DNA of 64,000 nucleotides from Megaleporinus macrocephalus (lineage: Eukaryota; Chordata; Actinopteri; Characiformes; Anostomidae): assembly GCA_021613375.1 (NCBI GenBank), contig CM038716.1, positions 18,669,524 through 18,733,523 of the forward strand, in the 5' to 3' direction. Of this stretch, positions 37,830 to 50,599 are shown one piece after another. Below the pieces are notes generated by a model. The model saw nothing but the letters and a program-made list of their open reading frames with translations, searched no databases and had not been told where the DNA came from. Each line of letters opens with the position of its first letter. Positions within the stretch are counted from its first letter, which is position 1. The position numbers and the translations under genes were made by a program.

Positions 37830-38430
37830 TCCCCCCCCCCCACCCCCCCCCGGCTCCACTCCATCCTCCCGCATTCACATCCACTCGCACTCATTAGAAT
37901 GTGCGAGACCAAACGGTCTCGTTTCGCCCGAATCCTTTAATGCCATTATCTGACTTAGATGGAGTTTGGCCCCGTATGTTTAGTTTGGGGAATCAGATTG
38001 TATTTGTGGCACAAAACGGCTCTTGCTTGCAACCGGAGTGTTAATTATGATGGGTTTGTTATTGCTCACCAGAGCATAATAAATTGCTATTATGTTGTTT
38101 TGCGGAGTCTAATTTAATTGGCACGTTGTCACAAAAGTAATTATCTCTCATTTATATTGATGCCATAAGCACAAGTAAGAGTGCACCTGCTGCCACCAGC
38201 CCATGCTAAAAATAAACAGGTAAAGCCAGCTGGCTTTCTTTCTCCCATGCTGTTCAACAGGATGGCGAATCTCACATTTTTGAAACTCGCCCCTCTTCTC
38301 CCACGTCAAATTAAAGCACGTATGATTTGTTGGCTCCCCGAGTTTAACTCTGCGCCCTTTTGGCGAAGCCGTGGATGAAGCTGATGAGAAAAATATCATC
38401 TTCCATGCTAAAACATTCATTCAAACAGGG
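37830..38430. promoter_or_regulatory. Candidate conserved non-coding element 3
   Basis: After a C-rich run (37831-37851) comes about 550 bp of high-complexity sequence. It includes GTTAATTATGATGG, AATAAATTGCTATTATG, TCTAATTTAATTGGC and AGTAATTATCTC, that is repeated ATTA/TAAT cores spaced 10-40 bp apart. No splice-bounded frame. This is the strongest enhancer-like stretch in the window by eye. Confidence 0.45.
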
Positions 38431-38559
38431 CCTGTGTTAATCGCTTAATCGGAGATTAAAGTAGCTCTTATGGGCAGTAGAGACAGAGAGACACAGCAGG
38501 AAAGGCTGGATATGCATTTACAAATGACAGCACAAATGACATGGTCCTTCAGAAGACTT

Positions 38560-39850
38560 TGCTTTGTCACTTTACAGCACATGGAACTTGCACTGCGGAG
38601 CCTTTCGCGGCAGCGCTGGGGAGAGGAAAAGTCCCTCTTTCATTTTCTCATGTAAATCCAGTGTGGCTTACTGAATATCAATGGCACCTACTTTCCATGT
38701 GAACCTCACTGTAAAAATGGTTAATGACCTGGGGGTTGTCCTCTCATAGCAGCGCCTATTAGTTTGTCCTCGAGAGACGGAGAAAGCGCCACTTCTTCAA
38801 CAGAGTGCTCTCTGTCTTTCTCAGGCAAACAATTTGCATGCGCTGTCTTTGCTAATGCCATCTAGAAGACTGCGGACAGGTCCATCATTGCCCCGAGGGA
38901 TGTTTTAAGGACCCTGATGTATGTAGTCGGGGTTGGTTTCCTGACAACGCCTCCTCCGTGGGCTGCCCATTGCATGGCTGCTCCAGAACCAGAAAGTTAG
39001 GTGACATTAATATGATACCAACCCCCCCCACCCATCCACCAGGCCGGGCTACTCACAGCGTTTTGTCCCCATGAGGAGCTGTCAATAACAAGCGCGCGTC
39101 CAGCAGTCTCAAACCCATCTGGCTCCAGTAATGCATCCTTCAATGTTCATTTCATATTAATGTTTGTCAGGAGCAATCCTCGCTCTGTCTCGGCCCGAGG
39201 ATTGACTGAAGACACTCGGAGGGATTCGTAATGAGAATCTTTAATGTCTTCCCGTCTCATTTGACTGTAGATGAGATTGTTGTTGGCTAAAACTTTTTTC
39301 CCCCTTTCTCCCTCCCCCCACCCCGTTCTCTCGTGTCTATCTCTGGGCTATGAGACCCCAGTTTGAGACCTCTGAGCCTCGAGACCTCCGATTTTCAAGT
39401 TTGCATTGCTGAGTAGGGGAAGGGGAAATAACCTTGGGGGAGTAATTTGGCTCTGTCACTTGTCTCCCTTTTGACAGACGAGGCGATTACAGTGCAGCTC
39501 TCAGAAACTCAAGGAGTGTTTGCAAATACAGTATTCACATACAGTTGGGCTCGGGCAGCCGTGTAATCAGCCTCTAAGTAATATGACACTTTCTTGCTGC
39601 GGTAATAAGGGAAGGAGATTTCAAATTTTCTCTCTCATCCCCCCATGAATAACATTAAAAATGGAAACCATCCGAAGTGGGGGGACGGCAATGAAGGCCC
39701 CCTTTATTAATTATGGCTTTAAATAAATAATGTAGGCTCATCTGGATCTATTCTCTCTTCCGTTCACTCATCCATCCTCTCAGCTTCTCCTCCTCTCGTT
39801 ACATCACAGTCCACAGCACTCCGGATCAATCCCTGAAGGACAGCGGCAGA
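38560..39850. promoter_or_regulatory. Candidate conserved non-coding elements 4-5
   Basis: A long block of complex sequence holding an octamer-type AATTTGCATGCG near 38830, CATTTCATATTAATGTTTGTC near 39150 and TTTATTAATTATGGC near 39700. No recognisable coding frame; open frames such as 39764-40009 (minus) are short and unsupported. It may be two separate elements. Confidence 0.4.
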
Positions 39851-40049
39851 TTGGACAGTGACAGCCGCGCGTTTCCTTTTGAAGGCTGTCTGTTTTCTCA
39901 GGAAGTACCACCTTTCAGGTTTAACCATGGCATTATCATAGAGCTGAGCAACATAACTTATATATTTATGGATAGAAGTATTTACAGAAATGTTGACATC
40001 AAGTTCCAAATTTTTCCAAATATGACAAAAGTACTTGTTACTTGACTGG

Positions 40050-41000
40050 ATGAAAAAAGACAGTCACTAATTAAAAAAGCTCTAATGTAGGAATGAGGCA
40101 GGATTATGTTTCCAACAAAAGATTCAGTGGTTATATAAGCCAGTTATGTAATTCTTAGTCATATTAAATATTTGTATAGTTAAAAGAGAACTGTTGCCTA
40201 CTAGCTAGATAGCTCCAGTTCTGGACAGACCATATATACATGTATGTCATAGGGATGACTAAAGAAGTGATGGCATTGTAGCTACATTCAACTAGATTGT
40301 GTACTCATACAATTCAGATCCATCACCCTGGTTGTATGATTAAAGTCCTGTAACTCCGCCTTGTGTTACCTTGTGACTTTAAAATATGTTTGTGCCGATG
40401 TTGTGAAATGGTTAGTAGATAGTAGCAGACCCCTTTGTTACCCTAAACAAGCACAACGCAAGACATCTGTCCATCTGCTCTTACAATTAAAAACGGGGAC
40501 GTTTCCGGGGACAGCTCCAGCCGGGGAAAGGCCACTAAAATTGGGGATATCTGGTCATCCTAATTTAAAGTGCTAGAAGCTAAAAAGATGTGTGTATCAG
40601 GTAAGCAAATGCAGTGACTCTGCACTTGAAGTGATAGGCTTATGGTTGTTATCATATCTTTTTATATCCTGCTAGCTTCCACTAAGTGGGGGTCTCTTTG
40701 TGTATTGTTATGAAAGCAAACTAATTTCCCCCTGAAACCAAAGGTGTGTTTGCTTTTTTAGTTTTGTACTGAAGGCTAATTCAGCTAACAAACAATAGGA
40801 AGGAGCGCGCATGAGAGAGGAGTGTTTCCTCATATTGAGTTTGCTCAGTTTTGTATTCCTACTGTGCCCTGCAAGATATGCTTCAGCAAACCAGTTGCAC
40901 ACAATCACAAGAGCCATACGTACAATGTATATACAATTATCACTGCTATCAGGAGTAAAGGTCATATCTTTATTTTTGTTGTTTTTTCGTTTCACTACTT
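40050..41000. other. Intergenic flank of the minisatellite
   Basis: AT-rich single-copy-looking sequence. The open frame entering the array at 40822 is extended only by the repeat. Confidence 0.4.
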
Positions 41001-43068
41001 AGTACACTACCAGCCAAACGTTTTAGAACACTACCAGCCAAACGTTTTAGATCACTACCAGTCAAACGTTTTAGAACACTACCAGCCAAACGTTTTAGAT
41101 GACTACCAGCCAAACGTTTTAGATCACTACCAGTCAAACGTTTTAGATGACTACCAGCCAAACGTTTTAGATCACTACCAGTCAAACGTTTTAGAACACT
41201 ACCAGCCAAACGTTTTAGATGACTACCAGCCAAACGTTTTAGATCACTACCAGTCAAACGTTTTAGAACACTACCAGCCAAACGTTTTAGATGACTACCA
41301 GCCAAACGTTTTAGATCACTACCAGTCAAACGTTTTAGTACTTACCAGTCCAAACGTTTTAGTACACTACCAGCCAAACGTTTTAGATCACAATCAGCTA
41401 AACGTTTTAGATCATTACCAACCAAACTGTTTAGTACACTACCAGTCAAACGTTTTAGATGACTACCAGCCAAACGTTTTAGATCACTACGAGTCAAACG
41501 TTTCAGATACACTACCAGTCAAACGTTTTAGATCACTACCAGCCAAACGTTTTAGAACACTACCAGTCAAACGTTTTAGATCACTACCAGTCAAACGTTT
41601 TAGTACACTACCAGTCAAACGTTTTAGATCACTACGAGTCAAACGTTTTAGATCACTACCAGCCAAACGTTTTAGATACACTACCAGTCAAACGTTTTAG
41701 TACACTACCAGCCAAACGTTTTAGTACACTACCAGTCAAACGGTTTAGTACACTACCAGTTAAACACTTTAGTACACTACCAGTCAAACGGTTTAGTATA
41801 CTACCAGTCAAACATTTTAGATCACTACCAGTCAAACGTTTTAGTACACTACCAGTCAAACGTTTTAGATCACTACCAGTCAAACGTTTTAGTACACTAC
41901 CAGTCAAACGGTTTAGTACACTACCAGTTAAACACTTTAGTACACTACCAGTCAAACAGTATAGTAGACTACCAGTTAAACACTTTAGTACACTACCAGC
42001 CAAACGTTTTAGATCACTACCAGTCAAACGTTTAAGTACACTACCAGTCAAACGGTTTAGTACACTACCAGTTAAACACTTTAGTACACTACCAGTCAAA
42101 CGGTTTAGTATACTACCAGCCAAACGTTTTAGATCACTACCAGTTAAATGTTTTAGTACACTACCAGTCAAACGTTTTAGATCACTACCAGTCAAACATT
42201 TAAGTACACTACCAGTCAAACGTTTTAGTACACTACCAGTCAAACGGTTTAGTATACTACCAGCCAAACGTTTTAGATCACTACCAGTCAAACGTTTTAG
42301 CACACTACCAGCCAAACGTTTTAGATCACTACCAGCCAAACGTTTTAGTACACTACCAGTCAAACATTTTAGATCACTACCTGCCAAACGTTTTAGATCA
42401 CTACCAGCCAAACGTTTTAGTAAACTACCAGTCAAACGTTTTAGATCACTACCAGTCAAACGTTTTAGTACACTACCAGTCCAATGTTTTAGTGCACTAC
42501 CAGTCAAACGTTTTAGTACACCACCAGCCAAATGTTTTAGTACACTACCAGCCAAACGTTTTAGTACACTACTAGTCAAACGTTTTAGTACACTACCAGT
42601 CAAATGTTTTAGATCACTACCAGTCAAACGTTTAAGTACACTACCAGTCAAACATTTTAGTACACTACCAGTCAAACGTTTTAGTACACTACCAACCAAA
42701 CGTTTTAGTGCACTACCAGTCAAACGTTTTAGTACACTACCAGTCAAACGTTTTAGATCACTACCAGTCAAACGTTTTAGATCACTACCAGTCAAACGTT
42801 TTAGTGCACTACCAGTCAAACGTTTTAATGCACTACCAGCCAAACGTTTTAGTACACTACCAGTCAAACGTTTTAGTACACTACCAGTCAAACGTTTTAG
42901 TGCACTACCAGTCAAACGTTTTAGTACACTACCAGTCAAACGTTTTAATGCACTACCAGTCAAATGTTTTAGATCACTACCAGTCAAGCGTTTTAGTACA
43001 CTACCAGCCAAACGTTTTATTTTGATTGGTAGTGTACTAAAATGTTTGACTGGTAGTGTACTAAAACA
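41001..43068. repeat. 24-bp minisatellite, about 85 units
   Basis: The unit is ACTACCAGYCAAACGTTTTAG plus a variable three-base linker (AAC, ATC, ATG, or TAC). It runs head to tail from 41001 to about 43019. The left third (to about 41690) mixes linkers AAC, ATG and ATC in a 72-bp higher-order pattern; the right part mostly uses TAC. Two units at about 43024-43068 are in reverse orientation, closing the array with an inverted repeat. Because 24 is divisible by three, frames of 507 codons (minus) and 292 codons (plus) stay open, reading LKRLTGSV or HYQSNVLD repeats. These are not proposed as genes. Confidence 0.96.
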
Positions 43069-43480
43069 ATGTTTTTTAAAATGTTTTTTCCTTCTCCAGT
43101 TTAAATAAACATGTGCAATAGTTACAGCACCTTTCATACATAATGTTGTAATATTAATTTGTGGAAAATCAACAAACATTTGTTCCGGGGTGTTTAAACT
43201 GTTGCATATGATTGTAGCTGCATGAGTTTTTTATGGCAACTTGCCTGTAATCATAAGTAATGTTTCTAATTAATTTTTACAATACACTCAAGTATAAGTG
43301 TGTGTGTTAGAAGCTAGTTCTGTATATTTTCTGAATAGGTTAGCACTACCATCACCTAAATCATTGGTCGTTCATTGGGTGGAGATACTTGCGCCCCCTC
43401 AGCAATTTACTTTGCTCCCTTATCTAATTTCTCCTACTGCTGGGCCTGATTTGGGGAAAATTGTGTAAATTAGATTTTTC
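43069..43480. other. Right flank of the minisatellite
   Basis: AT-rich sequence starting with a TTTTCCTTCTCCAGTTTAAAT phrase that looks like the sub-terminal part of Tc1-type elements, consistent with an origin of the array from a transposon end. Otherwise nothing is seen. Confidence 0.4.
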
Positions 43481-43489
43481 ATCAAACTA

Positions 43490-44200
43490 TTCCTTTAACT
43501 AAGCACTAAGAATAGCGCCAGCCTGCGAATGAATGAGTAGCTAACTGTCCTGTTTCTCACTCCTTGCTTTGTTATAGTTCTTTAAGCACAGTCGATGTCA
43601 AGCTTTAGATCTCGGCGATTTGTTGCGAGATAAAGCAGACGGGCCTTTGTATGTCTGTCACTGTTTGCAGTTAAAGCTCCAGCCCTGTGCTGGCATATTG
43701 TGCTTTCACATCTCATCCTTCAGTGCGAGAAGGGCAAAAGGAGACAGGAAAAGGCTTGTTGTGGGCAGAGGGAATAAAGTATGAAAAAGAAACGAATAAA
43801 AGAGAAAGTGCCTCCTTCTTTTCTTTCTGGAGCTGGTGTGGAGTTGAAGTTGTCTGTGATAATCTTATCAGGCTATGACAGTTAGCGGAGAGGGACAAAA
43901 GAGGCCAAGGCACGCTGAAGGTCTGATGGGCCGCTGATTGCAGAGCTGTCCGGAGAAGAGACAGTTGCCATGGAAATGATGAATGACATGTGTCCTGCCT
44001 GATAGGACGGGGGCTGAGGCAGAGTGATGAATAGTCACGTCTGTGTGTGAGAGATGATGAACAGCTCTAGGTCTGCGTATAACCCGCACACACGCGAGCA
44101 ACATACGTTGCATCCTTACCGCATCATTGTGCTCCGAGGCTTCAGCATGCAAGCGTCTTGAAAGTGCCTTTCCCAGCAGTCCTGTTTGATGCACTCTTCA
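43490..44200. promoter_or_regulatory. Candidate conserved non-coding element 6
   Basis: Complex, GC-balanced block (for example CGTCTGTGTGTGAGAGATGA and CAGTTGCCATGGAAATGATG near 43960) without splice-bounded frames. Compositional call only. Confidence 0.33.
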
Positions 44201-44585
44201 GAATAAAGCGTCCTAAATGATTCTCCACTGGGACACATAGTTCCAGGAATTGGTATGGAACCTTTATATTAGGTGGTGCTTCGTTCAATTTTTAAAAAGT
44301 TCTTCACGCTTGCACGTCTCATCAGGAAACTAAAAGTTCTAAGGCAATGTTCTCAGAAGTCTTTGCAGCACTTTAGTTCTGGTGCATCTTTTTCAGTTTG
44401 GTGTGTTCCACAACCAATTAAACTTATTCTTTCAGAATATTCTTTCAGAAGTAGACAAAATTTATCTTGAAAGCACAGACTACACCTTCCAGTGATGATG
44501 GGTAGTGCAGAGGTGGAAACTATATAATACTCTTATTGTACTTAAGTGAAAATGTAGGCACTTTTAAACGTGGAAGTGTGAACAA

Positions 44586-44605
44586 ATATATATATATATA
44601 TATAT
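44586..44605. repeat. (AT)n microsatellite
   Basis: About ten AT units. Confidence 0.9.
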
Positions 44606-44746
44606 GAGGCAGTGCAGGAGTGGCTGTGTGAAGAGGTTCTGGGGAGGTGTGCTCCCAATGAAGAGAGACAATTGTTAATATTGTCGCTGTTCAATTTGGG
44701 TGTGTCAGTCTTTATTGTGATTTTTGTGTGGGATTGTGGGTTAGTT

Positions 44747-45205
44747 AAAAGGGACCTATTATGCTTTTCCCTCTAGTGTTAATTTAGTGTTATGTTTAGT
44801 GTTATATTTAGTGTTATGTAGCTTTTTGTGCACGTAAATGGTCTGCAAAGTTATAAAACTTAAAGTACACAAACTGCTTTTCAGCTACCTGAAACACTTT
44901 GCTGGGATTCTAGCACTGTTTCCTGTTACATGGCAACATCATCTTAACACAGTTTTTATTATACAACCTACTGGCAAGCTTTAGTGGTTGAGCAATTAGA
45001 ACAGAGTGGAGAGTTGACCAATCACAGCTCATCTGCCTCATTAAAGGGTGATTCTCAAAGGCACAGGAGCTCTAACAGAGCGTTTCAGGGTGAAAACAGA
45101 AAAATAATGTATTTTTGAAAAACTGGTCAGTGCCAGTCTACTGTAGTAGACTAAAAATAGTCTACTCTAGTAGACTGTAGTAGACTGAAAATGAGTATAA
45201 CATGT
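44747..45205 (+). mobile_element. MITE family M1, copy with truncated right end
   Basis: It starts AAAAGGGACCTATTATGC and shares the interior with the copy at 28787. The right part carries a young-looking palindromic run (AGTCTACT and AGTAGACT alternating, 45134-45190) and the far terminus is degraded. Confidence 0.7.
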
Positions 45206-45764
45206 ATAATATGTATAATAGTGCATATTATGGTAATATGTACCATAAAAAAGTGAACAGGTAAAAATGGCCTGTCTGCTATCCCAGCTGCTCAATACCT
45301 GCTGGGCAGGTGCCTGTTTAATACAAGACGTACATACGCAGTGTTTCCCTCTGGGTCTTCTTCTGCAAGATGATGCATTTGATGTCAGACGTGGGATAGA
45401 AATGATGGACAATAAAGAAGTAATAGCATGACAAAGCCTTTACAATGTCTTGACAATGCCCAGCGGCAAGGTTTCGCTGGCGGAGCAGCATGGTGGCGTT
45501 GACCATGGCTCTCTAGTAATGCTCCATGTAGGTGCTGGTGCCGTAGCAGGCCAGGTGACAACTTTCTGAAGAGCTGACAGGCAAGCTTGGGGCGGTGCTA
45601 AGGTGAAATGATTTGGCATGACATTGGTTTGACCTCAGACAGCAATGACCAAAGTCTGTGAATTAGTAAAAACAAATCCATACCACACTTGGTGTTAGAA
45701 ATTAGTTTCAGGTGAGGTCTTTCTCCCAAAGTTCAATTTTCTATATGAGGAAAACACACGTCAT

Positions 45765-46305
45765 GGGTTAAAGTATGTAGACACCCCTTCTAATTAGTAT
45801 GTTTGGCTATTTCTGCCACACCCATTACTAACAGGTGCATCAAATCAGGCATATATTAATGCAGTATCTGGTAGAAGAATGGGTAACACCAAGACAGTCT
45901 GTGACCTTCAAGTCAGTAAATCCATTTTCTGCCCTGCTAGAGCTGCCCTGGTCTACTGTAAGTGCTTTTTCTGTAAAACAACAACAGCTCTGTTGCAGCA
46001 CAGTGGACCACACAATCTCAGAGAACAGGAATGCTAAGTGCTATGTCTGTCAGCTATTCTCAGTTCCAACACTCACTATTAAGCTACAACCTGCATCTGG
46101 AAGCAATGTCAGCAGAATAATTGCTGATCAGGAGCTTCGTGGACAGGGATTCCATGGCCGAGTAGCTGCACAAAAGTTTAAAACCAGGTTGTAAAATGTA
46201 AAGGGGGAACCATCTCCATATTATGTGGATAGCTTTAGAATTAGACATTCAACAAGAGGGTGATTTTCAGGTGTCCTCAAACTTTTGGCCAAGAAGTAAA
46301 TGATT
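45765..46305. mobile_element. Decayed non-autonomous DNA transposon
   Basis: The left side reads AAAGTATGTAGACACCCC and the right side GGTGTCCTCAAACTTTTGGC, an imperfect inverted pair. The interior phrase GGGATTCCATGGCCGAGTAGCTGC is one I recall from dispersed fish DNA elements. The 119-codon open frame (45835-46194) has no recognisable domain. A related, older copy is at 47508. Superfamily uncertain. Confidence 0.6.
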
Positions 46306-46539
46306 AAAACCAAATGAAACAAAACTAACTGACTAAAAAAAACGAAACAGTAGCAGTGTGTGAATACATTGCTGTTAAAAGTATAGGTTATAAGTTAAAA
46401 TGCTATGGTTAGTCATCATTATGTATTATGGGTAATGGGGTGCATCAGCCATATAAAGCGGATGTAGAATAAGGACTATTTAGAAAACATGCAGTTGTAT
46501 ATTTTATAGAAAATCACCAAATATCCCTCTCTGCCCTGA

Positions 46540-47090
46540 AGCACTATATTATTATATTAATATGGGCTCACGCAGTGACATGGAATACGCTGCCTTTTAA
46601 CACCTCTACCTCAACCAGCCGCTCATTATTGGAGTGCAAGGACACTGCAGAGGGGAAGAGGGTGTAAAAAGCAGACAATGAGCTGTACTCTGACGAGTGT
46701 GTTTGCTAATACAATAGACCCAGCATGGCCTCCAGCCTCCTCCTCAACGCTGACTATGATAAATGAGGCAGGAGGAATGAGCAGCATCGCAGTAAAGCCG
46801 CTCACAGCTGCAACTCAACCAGCACAATTCAGGGACTTTTTTTGCGAACTGAAGATGCTCCCCTTCCCTGCTGTACCTGTTCTAATGTCTTTGGAGACTA
46901 TTTATCACCAGGTGTGCAACTTGTTTAATTGTAGCAGTGCTTAGCTAATTTTCAGAAGGAAAAAAACACTCTCTTGTACACCACACTGTATGTAATCTAA
47001 TTCTGGCCTCATTTGAGAGAATTGTTTTCTTCATTAGTGTGGCTAAAGTGAAGCGCTTTTCTGGCTGTGATTGCTGTTTTTACGTACTGC
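46540..47090. promoter_or_regulatory. Candidate conserved non-coding element 7
   Basis: Complex sequence with a T-box-like half-site in TTATCACCAGGTGTGCAAC (about 46900-46920) and the core TTGTTTAATTGTAGC. The 88-codon frame inside has no splice or domain support. Compositional call. Confidence 0.33.
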
Positions 47091-47507
47091 AGGGTTTCAT
47101 ATAAGCTTGATAAGGGGCTTATGCAGTGAGATCAGGTGCATGTGCTTTTGAGCAGATAAGTATAAAGATGTTTCCTGGATAGTGGTGTAGATACTGATAA
47201 AGAAATATAGGAACAATGGTTATCCCGTGTCTTAAAAAAGCAAAAGTAGTTTTTAATAGTCTTGTCTTTCATAATCACTTAAAAACCCAAATCTTTACGT
47301 TCTGCTGTATCTCTTTTGAAATGCATCACAGCGTTTAGTGGAGCTATTAGCTGTACATTTCAAAATAAAGGCTCCTTAATGGAGGCTCCTTTCCCTGCAT
47401 GTGCCAATGTACCAAACATGTTTAAGACCTACATATTTGTAGTATGTTTTAGGGATGCACCAAAATAGGAATCATAACGCCATAAACCAATAGTTTACAT
47501 GAACATG

Positions 47508-48168
47508 CACTATATCGCCAAAATTATATGGACACCCCCCACCACCTCAGATTACTCAGTTTAGTGTTTCAGCCACAACAATTTCTGACAGGTGTATGAA
47601 TTCAGTCTCTGTAGACAAACAGTGTTTGTTGAATGGGTTGTACTGAAAATCTTAGTGCCTTCAAAAGTGGCAACATCACTTTGCTAAAGGTCAGTTTGTG
47701 AAATTTGTGCTAGATCTGCCTCAATTGTGAGGACTACTGTTGTGAAATGGATGCATCTAAGAGCAACAATAAGTCCGCCATCCATCTTTGTGGCCCCTCT
47801 CAACAATAGTGTTATGGCTGTTCACTTAAATCTATCACCAGTGCAAACCCACAGCACCCACAGATAAACTGTACAAAAATCTAATTTTGCTTTTTCTTGT
47901 TGCACCTAAAATGATGTGACAGGTGTGTTCTGTTTCTCCGTTAATCTGATTTTGAGCAACCATAAACAACGCAACGCCATGGACAATTTGAGAGCTTGTG
48001 ATAGAGCTCCCTACAGGAGACAACTCTACATACAGCGCCAATAGTGGAGGAAAAGCTTGGAGGAGACATAAAGTGAGCACAAAGTGAGCACTTTAAGACA
48101 AGGTTTGCTAAGTTTCATGCATCATAGGGGTGTGATAGTCAGGTATCCACACTTTTGACCATATAGTG
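47508..48168. mobile_element. Decayed DNA transposon, 661 bp
   Basis: The left end CACTATATCGCCAAAATTAT, followed by ATGGACACCCC, and the right end (reverse complement CACTATATGGTCAAAAGTGT, then GGATACC) form imperfect inverted repeats. No intact coding frame. The termini belong to the same broad group as the element at 45765. Confidence 0.72.
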
Positions 48169-48267
48169 TTTATGTTAATGCTGGAACATAAGCACACATT
48201 TTTTGTGCCAGCAGCCCAGAATTAATCAAACATTCCTCCCATTTAGAGTACAAAACATATATCATTA

Positions 48268-48290
48268 TACATATATATATATATATATAA
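48268..48290. repeat. (AT)n microsatellite
   Basis: About eleven AT units. Confidence 0.88.
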
Positions 48291-48589
48291 TAAAGTCAAA
48301 TCTGTCTGATCAATTTTTAAACCAATTATCTGCTGATACCGACATGACTCCTATATCGTCACACATAAATAGTATTCCAACAATTTATGTATTCACTTTT
48401 ACAACACTTCAGTAACTCGTGTGCGTGAAATACAGGAAGGTTATAAATGCTGAAGTGTATCTGAATATGTCTGAATAGATCACAGAAGTCACATATCTCT
48501 AACTCACAAGCATTCCATGAACAAGGCCAGATAAGCTATGGCTGTTTTATTTTGCATCCATTGGACACCTCGCTTGTCAGTGTGTGGCA

Positions 48590-49010
48590 CCAAAGTGAAA
48601 AACTGCCACCTGCATTGCCATTTGTCTCCCTAGATCTCCCAGCGGGGCCCGTGCTCGACCCTCCACACTCTGTCATAACTCATGCGGTCTAGGGCTCAAA
48701 CTCAGCAGCGCCGGCCGGCTGCAGAACCACAGCTTATTGAGTATCTTCAGGGCTGATCAATATTTAATGCGGCCTTTAACAAGATCAGATTTAGCAAAGA
48801 GTTTCTGCTCGAGCCCTCGCCCGAACATGGCTGCCGTGGCCTTGGGCTGGAAAATGTGTGGAGAGCAGCAGGAGCCCTTTTTGATGTTATTAATGTAAGT
48901 GCTTGACCTCTGCTTGCCTGGATCTCTCGCTCCCCTGTGTCTCGGAGGGTTGGGAACAGGGCTTTTTATTTGTTCAAGTGAGCACTGATCCTCATTGCCT
49001 TTGGAAGGCA
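48590..49010. promoter_or_regulatory. Candidate conserved non-coding element 8
   Basis: Complex block including TTGAGTATCTTCAGGGCTGA and TCAATATTTAATGCGGCC and TTTTTGATGTTATTAATGTA. No splice-bounded frame. Compositional call. Confidence 0.38.
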
Positions 49011-49019
49011 AACACTTAT

Positions 49020-49745
49020 ATTTGCCAATACCACAAGGCAGGTTTAAAAAGGAATACAGAATCTTTAGTGGAACCTAAACTACATTAACTGTTAGTCATT
49101 GCTGTAATATTGCTACTTATTGTAATTGCATTAAATTTTTTTCAACAATGTATTGAAAAAAACAACTCATCACACAAACTGTACATTAAATTTTCTACAA
49201 ATTGAGGTACATGTGAGTTAACCTTTCATTATGGTACCTATAGAGTGCCATTTTCATCTGTTTTAGAGGATGATCACTTGAACTATGAATTCTTGATTTT
49301 CAATCATGCCAATTTAACATGTTTTGATGAAAACACATATGATTATTAAACCCCAAACTGTATTTTCATCTTTCTGGTGAAAGATTCTTTTTTGATCGTG
49401 CTATTTTTCCCATTGTGTTGTAGTTTTTATGATAATATATATATTATTATTATTTGATTTGATTAAATTGATTAACAGTAACAGTGACTTGCATTCCAAA
49501 AGTGAAATGGCCACTAGAGGGTCTGGAGGAGGAGGCAGTGAAATAAAGCTGCCAACCAGGGTTGGGCTGTAAAAAAACAGATATTTGAAATACATATTAG
49601 GAATATAGAAATTAATTATATTTTAAAAGGTAATACTTACAGTATAGATTCAAAATACAATACAATTACTTTTACAAAACTTAATCTAATATTAAAGCCA
49701 ATGCTAATTTTTGAGGTTTAGTAAAATAGAATTACATGCTTAAAT
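49020..49745. other. Intergenic, AT-rich
   Basis: No gene or repeat recognised. Confidence 0.4.
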
Positions 49746-49749
49746 TTCC

Positions 49750-50125
49750 CCAAAACACATTATCTTTCTCATACTGTAAAATCTGTATTCACCCTCTCTC
49801 TGAAACACTCTTTTGGAGTTCTTATGTCCTTAAGCACCTCCTCCTGATGAGCCCATGGTGGTCTGAGTTAGTCAGCTTGCCCACTCTGTTCTGATTGGTT
49901 AATTATAAGAGCAGTTAAAAGCAGTAGCAACAACCTGCTGCAAGTTCCACCCCCACAGGCCACCAATAAGGATTGTGTTACAAGATGACATCACTTTGTA
50001 ATGCACAAAATGGCTGGAGTTCCAACAAGGCTTTTTAAAGTAGCTGAGAAAAGTGGGAGAGAGTTTCTTTCTCTGTGTACTTTTGGCTTTCTAACTTTGC
50101 AGATCATGGACATGCATTAAAAAAA
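49750..50125 (-). mobile_element. MITE family M1, partial inverted copy
   Basis: It shares CTGCAAGTTCCACCCCCACA, GTGTTACAAGATGACATCAC and TTTGTAATGCAC with the copy at 10640, in the same orientation as that copy. The termini are degraded. Confidence 0.65.
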
Positions 50126-50599
50126 CAGATATCTAGAAAAAAAAGTATACTAGATTGTATAGTGAAGGCTCATAAGATGATTTTAAAGAGGAGTTCTCTG
50201 CAAATACTGAAGTTCCTGCTGAACCATAAGTACAATGACTGAAAAACGTGATCACTCAGTTATTTATCCCAGTGATATTAACAGCTTTTGAAAGAAGATC
50301 AAACCTAAGACTCCCCTCAAAGACATATATGGGAATGATACACTTAGCATTGGCCTTCTTCCTCTGTGATTTATGTCATGGTGTCATGTCATTCATTCTG
50401 ATCATTAACTGGAATTCAACACTTATTTGTCAGATTGTGTTATTGGTATATGATTCGTTGGAAATGATTCATTTATTTTTATGTTAGCGTCAGGGAGGAA
50501 GCCTCAGGTTACCTGGAGAGCAGATAATATGATGAATGTTTAGTTGCTCTATACAGGACGTTACTGTATTTCCTGGTAGGCTATAAATGCTTTTCCCAT

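Noticed and set aside
41656..43179. 507-codon minus-strand open frame with LKRLTGSV repeats
   Set aside because: It is the 24-bp minisatellite read in a frame without stops. The opposite strand is equally open, and there is no promoter, splice or non-repeat domain.
45835..46194. 119-codon plus-strand open frame
   Set aside because: It lies inside a decayed DNA transposon and shows no recognisable transposase motif.
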